This document shows, piece by piece, positions 58,401-64,000 of a stretch of 64,000 bases of DNA. Positions within the stretch are counted from its first letter, which is position 1. Every line of letters begins with the position of its first letter. The notes under the pieces are model-generated. The model was not told the origin of the DNA. It was given only the letters and a program-made list of their open reading frames with translations, and searched no databases. The position numbers and the translations under genes were made by a program. The stretch is from a virus. The stretch lies in the IMG/VR virus record IMGVR_UViG_3300020438_000029, positions 1 to 64,000 of that record. One strand, given 5' to 3'.

Positions 58401-59369
58401 TTATTTGCCTACAACGGATGTTTTGTTGTCAGCAGTCTCTGGCTTTGACTTCTTTTCAGCGCCGTGGCCAGGTTCGGTTTTGCCAGCTTTTGCTGCCTTA
58501 CCACCAGGAACGTTAACGTTCTTGGTATTCATGTCCTTTGCACTTGTATCACTTAAAGCATTACCTTTAACTGTACTTCCTGCTCCGGCTTCTGCGCTTG
58601 CGTCTGAACCAGCTTGGTTTAAATTACCTGCTGTGCCGCCCATATCGTTTGCGCCTGCTACTGTTGACTTGGTGTTTGCACCGTTGTCGCCCATTGTAGC
58701 TGATACTTTTTCAACATACTCGCGCATTTGCTCGCCTGCTGTTTGTGGTTCTTTTGATTCGTCAACTTCTTCGTCAGCTGCTTCATCTACTTCTTCGTCA
58801 GTTGCTTCGTCTACTTCTTCGTCTGTAGCTTCTTCAACTTCTTCGTCTGATGCTTCAAATGCAAATGCTTCTTCTTCTGGCTCTTCTTCGCCTTCATCGT
58901 CTTCGCCATCGTCATCACCAGCCATCATTTTTTCAAATTCTGCTTTAAGGTCGTCTAGTGCGTCTTCTAGGTCTTCTACACGATCTTCAACATCACCTTC
59001 TGGTGCGTCTTCGTCGTCGCCTTCTTCGCCTTCGTCGTCCATGCCTAGGTCTGCCATCATGTCATCTGTTTTGTCCATGTCCATTGGATCAGCTTCTACT
59101 TCAAACTCATCTAGGTCAAAACCTTCTTCGACTGTTTCGTCATCTGACTCGTCTAGATCTTCGTCAGTTGCTTCATCTACTTCTTCATCAGTTGCTTCAT
59201 CTACTTCTTCATCAGTAGCTTCATCAACTTCAGCTTCGTCTTCTAGTAAACTTTCATAGATATCACGTGATTTTTCAACTACAATCTCGTGGAATAATTC
59301 TTGTGCTGCTTCTTTGTCTTCATTGACAAGAAGCTCTAGCATCTTTTCAAACTTATTTTGATCTGCCAT
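58401..59369 (-). CDS. Highly acidic prohead core-type protein with EEVDEATD repeats
   Basis: A 322-residue protein. Residues about 40-210 are extremely acidic, with two arrays of the octad EEVDEATD and a long Asp/Glu/Gly stretch between them. The C-terminal 110 residues are Gly/Ala/Thr/Lys-rich and unstructured. An ordered helix occupies residues 1-40. The position between the portal and protease genes is that of T4 genes 67 and 68, whose products are core proteins, and the acidic content suits an internal scaffold component. Identity with gp67 or gp68 is not demonstrable by sequence. The Shine-Dalgarno is AGGAG. Confidence 0.8.
   Translation of the reverse strand: MADQNKFEKMLELLVNEDKEAAQELFHEIVVEKSRDIYESLLEDEAEVDEATDEEVDEATDEEVDEATDEDLDESDDETVEEGFDLDEFEVEADPMDMDKTDDMMADLGMDDEGEEGDDEDAPEGDVEDRVEDLEDALDDLKAEFEKMMAGDDDGEDDEGEEEPEEEAFAFEASDEEVEEATDEEVDEATDEEVDEAADEEVDESKEPQTAGEQMREYVEKVSATMGDNGANTKSTVAGANDMGGTAGNLNQAGSDASAEAGAGSTVKGNALSDTSAKDMNTKNVNVPGGKAAKAGKTEPGHGAEKKSKPETADNKTSVVGK
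58757..58848 (-). repeat. EEVDEATD repeat array 1
   Basis: Short tandem DNA repeats of about 24 bp encoding EEVDEATD-type octads, four near-identical units with third-base differences. Such arrays change length by slippage or recombination. Confidence 0.8.
59161..59240 (-). repeat. EEVDEATD repeat array 2
   Basis: A second array of about three 24-bp units encoding the same octad, 300 bp from the first and in the same frame. Confidence 0.8.
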
Positions 59370-59441
59370 TTTTAACTCCTATAAATGTTGTGTACACGCA
59401 AGAAACACCGAAGATGCTCCCTTTGTGGGGCTGTCAATATA

Positions 59442-59449
59442 TATTTACA
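59442..59449 (-). promoter_or_regulatory. Late promoter-like motif TGTAAATA
   Basis: The minus strand reads TGTAAATA 72 nt upstream of the acidic core gene. It is a moderate match (7 of 8) just downstream of the hairpin at 59477-59491. Confidence 0.4.
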
Positions 59450-59476
59450 TTATTTTGGAAAAAGTATACAGAAATA

Positions 59477-59495
59477 GGCTCAAAACGAGCCAAAA
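59477..59495 (-). terminator. Weak hairpin terminator
   Basis: On the minus strand GGCTC-GTTTT-GAGCC is followed by TATTTC. The stem core repeats that of the terminator at 2639-2665, but the T tract is poor. It lies a few bases after the stop of the 195-residue gene. Confidence 0.5.
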
Positions 59496-59499
59496 AGTA

Positions 59500-60087
59500 C
59501 TATGAAGCCATTTTTGCTTGAAAATCTGCAACTGACATGTGTGTAAGATTGTTTAATTTACTAAATCGCTTTGGAATAAAATTATTTTCTCCTAACACTC
59601 TTATATATCTCTTGTCAGGATTGTTAAATATGACACTATAAGTTTGGCTTTCCCAATTACCGTAATATGTAGCAGCTTCATTACTTTTTTTATAATTGTT
59701 AGTATCAGCGTATATGTTATTAACTCTGTTATCTTCGCCTAACCCTTTATAATCAAAACCTAAAATATATATTTCATTATTATTATGAATAGAAGCTAAA
59801 TGAAGGGCAGTGGGCCCACTACTCCATCCTTTTGTTGGGTTAAAAAAATTAAATCCAGTCATTTGGTGATATAACTTATTAGGATTTGTCCATACTTCGT
59901 TGCTGTGTTGATAACGTGCATTATTAATTTCTATAATCATTTTAACATCAACTGCAACCAAATAGTTAGGAGAATACTCTCTAAAAAGAGCATTACAACC
60001 GTATATTTTTCCTTTTGATTTTAATTGATTCAAATCGACTGGTTTACGACTTACACCGTTACCAACGACAAATGCTGTTATTGACAT
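59500..60087 (-). CDS. Rossmann-like protein, possible glycosyl/sugar-processing enzyme
   Basis: A 195-residue protein with an N-terminal strand-loop FVVGNGVSRKPVDL, then YGCNALFREYSPNYLVAVD, a GPTALHLAS helix and a YILGFDYKG strand. This looks like the MptE/DUF115-type or GT29-like Rossmann fold found in some phage proteins, but I would not assign an activity. It lies between the 81-residue gene (ATG overlapping that stop, TAATG) and the acidic core gene, inside the head operon, which is odd for an enzyme. It is followed by a hairpin. Confidence 0.7.
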   Translation of the reverse strand: MSITAFVVGNGVSRKPVDLNQLKSKGKIYGCNALFREYSPNYLVAVDVKMIIEINNARYQHSNEVWTNPNKLYHQMTGFNFFNPTKGWSSGPTALHLASIHNNNEIYILGFDYKGLGEDNRVNNIYADTNNYKKSNEAATYYGNWESQTYSVIFNNPDKRYIRVLGENNFIPKRFSKLNNLTHMSVADFQAKMAS

Positions 60088-60332
60088 TACATTTCAGCTT
60101 GTTGTTGTGACGCTATTCCGTACATTTGTTTAACAAACTCAAGTTCTTTTAATTTTTCTTCTTTATGTAGTTCAGATGATTTTCTTATTTTTTGAATTTG
60201 TTTTAAACTTAATCTTGTCTTACGAGTATCATTTCTGGCCATTGGTGAGTCATCAGAGTCTGCGTCATAACGTTTGTCATCTACAGACTCAACAGTCTCA
60301 GGATCAAAGTAAAATAATTCTCGTAGTATCAT
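60087..60332 (-). CDS. Small basic/acidic protein in T4 gene 67/68 position
   Basis: An 81-residue protein starting MILRELFYFDPETVES, with a central DSPMARNDTRKTRLSLKQI segment and a charged helical C-terminus. T4 gp67, also encoded just after the portal gene, has nearly the same length (80), but I see no clear sequence match. A perfect late promoter TATAAATA ends 5 nt before the ATG and no Shine-Dalgarno is present. A prohead core or portal-associated role is inferred from position. Confidence 0.72.
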   Translation of the reverse strand: MILRELFYFDPETVESVDDKRYDADSDDSPMARNDTRKTRLSLKQIQKIRKSSELHKEEKLKELEFVKQMYGIASQQQAEM

Positions 60333-60337
60333 ATTAT

Positions 60338-60345
60338 TATTTATA
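60338..60345 (-). promoter_or_regulatory. Consensus late promoter TATAAATA, 5 nt before ATG
   Basis: An exact TATAAATA on the minus strand overlapping the gp20 stop codon. Five bases separate it from the ATG at 60332, so transcription is predicted to start at the A of the ATG. Confidence 0.7.
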
Positions 60346-62095
60346 TCGTTTGTTCAGTTCCTGAACTAGAAGCTCCTAGTTCATTGCCCGTTACTGTTTC
60401 AGGACCTGTATCCGAGCCGCCGTCTTCGGCTCCGGTTTCAGTATCTACTTCGTCTTCTAAGTTTCCTAAATCATTACTGATTCCGCCACTGCTAATTCCT
60501 GCATCACGCATTTCTGCACCAGCTTCTCCAGGAATTGGAGATAAGTTTTCTTCGTTTTCTTCTCGCCATAGACGTTCATTCTCAGCAAGTTCTTCGTCAG
60601 TTAAGCCTAAGAAGCGTTGCATTGCAAAGCGATTTGAAATATAAGGTATTGCACTCATTTGTGTATATGTTGGTACACGAGCATTGTCAATTTCACTCTG
60701 TCTATATGCTGCAAAGTTCTGCGGTGGCTGAAACTTAAGATCAAACATTGCAACATCAACATTCATACCTTTTTCTAACAAATAACGTTTAAACTCTGTG
60801 TCAAATTCTTCAACTACTAGATTTTGCAAACGTTCACAATAGGTATTGAAGCGTAGCTCTTGGATATAAGCTGTACCCACACGTCCGTCATTATATTGTG
60901 CTGCTGAATCATCTGCTCCAGTTGGTAAGTACGAACTTGGGATACGTAAGCCGCGTACCAGCTTATTAGTAAAGTATCTAAGGTCATCAATCTCTCCTAG
61001 GTTAGTGCCGCCCGGAAGTGTTTCAACTTTAGAGCCTCTGCCTTCAGCAGTTTGTGGGAAAAAGTAATCTTCGTTGATTGACAAGGGATTGTATGAACTG
61101 TCTATGACATTTTGGCCTCCTCCTGTGGACGATGGGATACGTCTTTGATGTATTTCCGTTTTAACACGTTCCACAAATTGCATAGCAAGGTGTGAAGGCA
61201 TGTTACCCACATCAACGTAGAATACTCTTCTTTCTGGTGCTCGCTGTACACGATAGATAATAATCGCGTCTTCTAATAATTCTTTTTGCTTATATACCTT
61301 AAACACAGTTTCTAATAAGCTATTACCAAACGGATAGTTCTGATCTAAACCTTCGGATAAACTTAGATGCACTACGTGTTCTGAATTTACTGTAACTTCG
61401 GAATCGTCTGTTGTAAATCTTGAGCCTCCCATGCTTGACTGTGGTTGCCCAACCATTCCACGTGCGCCGCCTGTTGATTGGTATTGTCCGCCGTTGCCAC
61501 CACCTGTTATATTTCCGTTAGTTACTACCGGAGTAGTTGCAACACCATCTTTAAAGTTAAAATTAATATTTTTAATTACATATTGCTCTGGTACTTTACC
61601 TTCGCTTTCATTTACAATAATACGTGTTACATTTGCAGGATCAACATGAAACCATTTTTTAGTTTCTGGATCTCTTAGGAAGAATTGATCTCCCATCTTA
61701 AATATATTACGAAGAATTCTAAAAATCTTTGTTTCAAAATTTTGTAGTTTGTTCCATTGCTGTAAATATTTTTGAACAATAGTAACTTCAGAGTTAGTTG
61801 CCTTTTGCTTAAAGTCGATTATAAACGGAGTGTTATTTTGTTTATTTTTTTGTGTGCAAAATTCAGCAAGAATATCAAGAGCAGCATTAACTTCACTATC
61901 TTGATCCATTGTGTTATATTGTCCGTAACGTTCAACTCTATTGGGAGAACCTACATAAACATCAGGCAAGTAACTTGAATAGTTAGAACGAGCAGGGCCT
62001 GCCATGTTGCCGCTATTTTTTGTTGTAAACGGACTGTAACTGCCGTTTTGATTATTGCCTGTTGGCACAGGCGTAAAATATTTTTTCCAACTCAT
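60341..62095 (-). CDS. gp20: Portal vertex protein (T4 gp20-like)
   Basis: The dodecameric portal through which DNA enters and leaves the head. The 584-residue protein (T4 524) has the conserved helical core: RVERYGQYNTMDQDSEVNAALDILAEF near residue 50, an IFKMGDQFFLRD strand, a YRVQRAPERRVFYVDVGNMP segment and an LPGGTNLGEIDDLRYFTNKLVRGLRIPSSYLP region, all typical of gp20. The C-terminal 60 residues are acidic and low-complexity. A GGAGAATTAA Shine-Dalgarno precedes the ATG, 11 bp after the upstream gene. gp21 to gp23 follow on the same strand, as in T4. Confidence 0.95.
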   Translation of the reverse strand: MSWKKYFTPVPTGNNQNGSYSPFTTKNSGNMAGPARSNYSSYLPDVYVGSPNRVERYGQYNTMDQDSEVNAALDILAEFCTQKNKQNNTPFIIDFKQKATNSEVTIVQKYLQQWNKLQNFETKIFRILRNIFKMGDQFFLRDPETKKWFHVDPANVTRIIVNESEGKVPEQYVIKNINFNFKDGVATTPVVTNGNITGGGNGGQYQSTGGARGMVGQPQSSMGGSRFTTDDSEVTVNSEHVVHLSLSEGLDQNYPFGNSLLETVFKVYKQKELLEDAIIIYRVQRAPERRVFYVDVGNMPSHLAMQFVERVKTEIHQRRIPSSTGGGQNVIDSSYNPLSINEDYFFPQTAEGRGSKVETLPGGTNLGEIDDLRYFTNKLVRGLRIPSSYLPTGADDSAAQYNDGRVGTAYIQELRFNTYCERLQNLVVEEFDTEFKRYLLEKGMNVDVAMFDLKFQPPQNFAAYRQSEIDNARVPTYTQMSAIPYISNRFAMQRFLGLTDEELAENERLWREENEENLSPIPGEAGAEMRDAGISSGGISNDLGNLEDEVDTETGAEDGGSDTGPETVTGNELGASSSGTEQTI

Positions 62096-62106
62096 TTAAT
62101 TCTCCA

Positions 62107-64000
62107 TTAGCCCGGCAATACACTTACTGAGCTTGTTGCAATATTACCATTTGCCATATTTTTTGTATTTCTCTGTACGCCTGCTTCAATATCTCTAATT
62201 TCAGATAAGACAGCTAATACCGATCCCATTGTAGCGTTTAGTTGATCACTGTTGCCGCTGCCGCCTATTGAATCCATTTTAGCTACTACATCTCCTGCGT
62301 TAGTACCTGTACCTACGCCAAATTTGTTATCTTTAGCAAGTTCGTCATTTAATTTTCCGAGAACTTCTACTAAAGACTCCATAGCACTAGTATACGTTCT
62401 AACGCCGTTGATGTCAAGTCCTTTTTTCAATGTTTCAAGATTATTTTGTAACTCTGGTATTGAAGCAAATGACTGCACTACAGATTGTGTCTGTTGTAGT
62501 GCTGCTAGTCCTGTTTCTGCTTGTGTCGGATCTAAACTTGCAGGATTAGGAGCTTCAGGTGTTTCTACTACTTCTGCTGTCTCGCTTCCGCCTAAGAATG
62601 ATTTACCTTCGCCGCCTAACCATTTTGGAAGATACTGTTTAAAGTTTGGCATTTTAAAATCAAACGTAAAGAACCCTTTAACTTTATCAACTACGCCTTG
62701 GAATAAATCTTTTATGCTTGGTATTGCCAAATCACCAAAGCCAAACATACCTGTTACTGTTTCCCATGCTGTTGTCAACAATCCTGATATTGAAAATCCA
62801 GTAGTATTTTCTCCCCATGTAAAGAATCCTTTAACAGTTTCCCAAGCAGTACTTGCTAATGTTGATATTGAAAATCCAATAGCATCTTTTCCCCATGTAA
62901 AGAATCCAGTAACAGTTTCCCATGCTTTTGATGCTAGTGCAGAAAAGCTAAATCCTTCCTCACCAAAATCAAAAAATCCTGTGATCTTAGTCCATGCTTC
63001 GCTTATTAAAGTACTGATAGCATATGTTGCTTCACCTTCTCCAAAACCAAACCAACTTGTTACAGTAGTCCACACTCTTTTTCCAACTTCGCTTATACTA
63101 AACGACTCGCCTTCCCCAAATGTAAACCATCCTTTAACAGTAGACCAGGCTTCTGATGCTAGTTGACTAATTGCAAACGTTGCTTCACCTTCTCCAAAGC
63201 CAAACCATCCTGTTACAGTAGTCCACATTGCCGATGTTAAATCACTGATTGCATAAACAGTGTCCATAGAAAATATTCCAGTGATAGTGGTCCATACATC
63301 AGTAAACAAGTCTTTCATAAATTGAATTCCAAACACTGCCACAACTGCTGCCGCAATGCCTGCAGGAATAGCCAGTACTGGTGCAGCAATAGCTGCGCCT
63401 ATTCCAACTAATCCGCCTATGAATAAAGTGCCCCAAGGTATGTCAAAGTCAAACATACCATCAGCAAATCCTTTTGCTGCAGCTGTGATGCCTTCTAATA
63501 CAATATTACCGCTATCACCAAATGCTTTTGCTATTGTTCCGCCTTCGCCAAACAAATCTCCAAGTAAACCTTTTACAGCCGTGCCTTCAATTTCTTGGCC
63601 GGACTCGTCGATTTCGGCTTCTTTTCCAAATAACGCTGTGCCCAATCCGAATTTTTTGAAATTGTCAACAAAGGTAGAAATTGAATTAAAGAAACTATCC
63701 ATAGTAGCTTGTAGAGTTCCGTCTTCTATTATCCCAGTAATCTTTGTTGAAAACTTCTCTACTAACTTAGCTGCGCCTTCAAAAATACCACTGTCTACAA
63801 ATGCTTCTTGTATAATACCTCGTGCTTTACGTATTGCATCTTCAAAAGTTGTAAATGCATCCGTTGTTTTATCTCGTGCGTCCTGTTCTTTCTTTGCTGC
63901 GTCTAAATCTCTTCCGCCAATATCGATCATTCTAGTTGCATTATCTAAAAATTCTGCCATTGCAGGTTGTTGATCTCTTAATGATGCAATGTACTGAGCT
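62107..64000 (-). CDS. Tape-measure-like protein with Trp/Phe repeats (partial, C-terminal part)
   Basis: The frame is open through the right edge, so the N-terminus is missing; an internal Met at 63960 is not taken as the start because the frame continues upstream. The visible 630 residues have a charged helical start, a long hydrophobic segment (IGAAIAAPVLAIPAGIAAAVVAVFGI) able to span a membrane, then about eight repeats of 33-40 residues built on AWxTVxGFFxWG-xxxxFSISxL (62700-63300). The C-terminus is helical. Regular aromatic repeats and a membrane segment are usual in tail tape-measure proteins. It precedes the portal gene, an unusual position for T4 gene 29. Confidence 0.65.
   Translation of the reverse strand, partial: AQYIASLRDQQPAMAEFLDNATRMIDIGGRDLDAAKKEQDARDKTTDAFTTFEDAIRKARGIIQEAFVDSGIFEGAAKLVEKFSTKITGIIEDGTLQATMDSFFNSISTFVDNFKKFGLGTALFGKEAEIDESGQEIEGTAVKGLLGDLFGEGGTIAKAFGDSGNIVLEGITAAAKGFADGMFDFDIPWGTLFIGGLVGIGAAIAAPVLAIPAGIAAAVVAVFGIQFMKDLFTDVWTTITGIFSMDTVYAISDLTSAMWTTVTGWFGFGEGEATFAISQLASEAWSTVKGWFTFGEGESFSISEVGKRVWTTVTSWFGFGEGEATYAISTLISEAWTKITGFFDFGEEGFSFSALASKAWETVTGFFTWGKDAIGFSISTLASTAWETVKGFFTWGENTTGFSISGLLTTAWETVTGMFGFGDLAIPSIKDLFQGVVDKVKGFFTFDFKMPNFKQYLPKWLGGEGKSFLGGSETAEVVETPEAPNPASLDPTQAETGLAALQQTQSVVQSFASIPELQNNLETLKKGLDINGVRTYTSAMESLVEVLGKLNDELAKDNKFGVGTGTNAGDVVAKMDSIGGSGNSDQLNATMGSVLAVLSEIRDIEAGVQRNTKNMANGNIATSSVSVLPG
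62700..63300 (-). repeat. Aromatic helical repeats in the tape-measure-like protein
   Basis: About eight units with a W-x-T-V-T/K-G-F/W-F core followed by a short acidic-glycine turn and FSIS-x-L. The DNA is also repetitive, with recurring blocks for cat-gct-gtt, aca-gt and aac-cat. Confidence 0.75.

Noticed and set aside
58354-59259. Long plus-strand open frame (about 300 residues, Ser-rich) opposite the acidic core gene
   Set aside because: It is the antisense of the EEVDEATD-rich gene; repeated GAA/GAC codons read as Ser/Leu in the other strand. No Shine-Dalgarno and no plausible protein composition.
62252-63973. Long plus-strand frames opposite the tape-measure-like gene
   Set aside because: They mirror a repetitive minus-strand gene that continues to the window edge and has a coherent repeat pattern; the plus-strand products are low-complexity Pro/Ser sequences.

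Overview
The window is part of the genome of a marine T4-like myovirus of the cyanophage/pelagiphage type. The evidence is an AT-rich, tightly packed sequence with T4-type head and neck-tail genes: terminase gp16 and gp17, head-completion nuclease gp4, sheath gp18, tube gp19, neck gp13 and gp14, tail terminator gp15, portal gp20, prohead protease gp21, scaffold gp22 and capsid gp23. It also has T4-type late promoters (TATAAATA and close variants) and the long modular fibre and virion proteins typical of marine T4-like phages. No photosynthesis gene, tRNA, integrase or CRISPR array is visible. The host cannot be fixed from this window, and no stretch longer than about 210 bases lacks a gene.

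Layout. 1-11357, minus strand: an unidentified virion-type gene running off the left edge, gp17, three small unidentified genes, gp16, gp4, two tail-type genes, gp19 and a very large gp18. 11473-12298: two convergent early-type genes (an HNH-like protein and a dNMP kinase) set inside the late region. 12360-15745: gp13 on the minus strand and gp14-gp15 on the plus strand, divergent from a back-to-back late promoter pair. 15754-19144, plus strand: a NUDIX hydrolase, then a four-gene heptose cassette hldE-hldD-cupin-gmhB read from a consensus sigma70 promoter. 19141-27800, minus strand: a 2436-residue virion protein and two smaller ones. 27873-30498, plus strand: two paralogous proteins of unknown function and two 2OG-Fe(II) oxygenases. 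30488-33249, minus strand: a NodU-type carbamoyltransferase and a GT9 glycosyltransferase behind a 16-bp inverted repeat. 33329-54793, minus strand: the fibre/appendage gene cluster. 54849-64000, minus strand: capsid and prohead genes gp23, gp22, gp21, acidic core protein, two small genes, gp20, and a tape-measure-like gene leaving the right edge.

How the genes work together. The late genes build the head and contractile tail. The fibre cluster shows module shuffling: paralogous pairs differ by clean insertions of a LamG lectin-like domain, an Asp-box beta-propeller and a cupredoxin domain with an apparently complete type 1 copper site. A relative of the cupredoxin in another virion gene has lost all four ligands. 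The accessory genes look like a surface-carbohydrate programme: three of the four ADP-heptose enzymes, a heptosyltransferase-like GT9 and an O-carbamoyltransferase could make and decorate a heptose-containing glycan, most simply the host LPS core. That functional link is inference.

Regulation. Twenty candidate late promoters lie in front of genes. In six of them the motif ends only 4-5 nt before the ATG, so the start codon would sit at or next to the predicted transcription start. hldE has the same geometry behind its sigma70 promoter. Leaderless expression may therefore be a theme of this phage.
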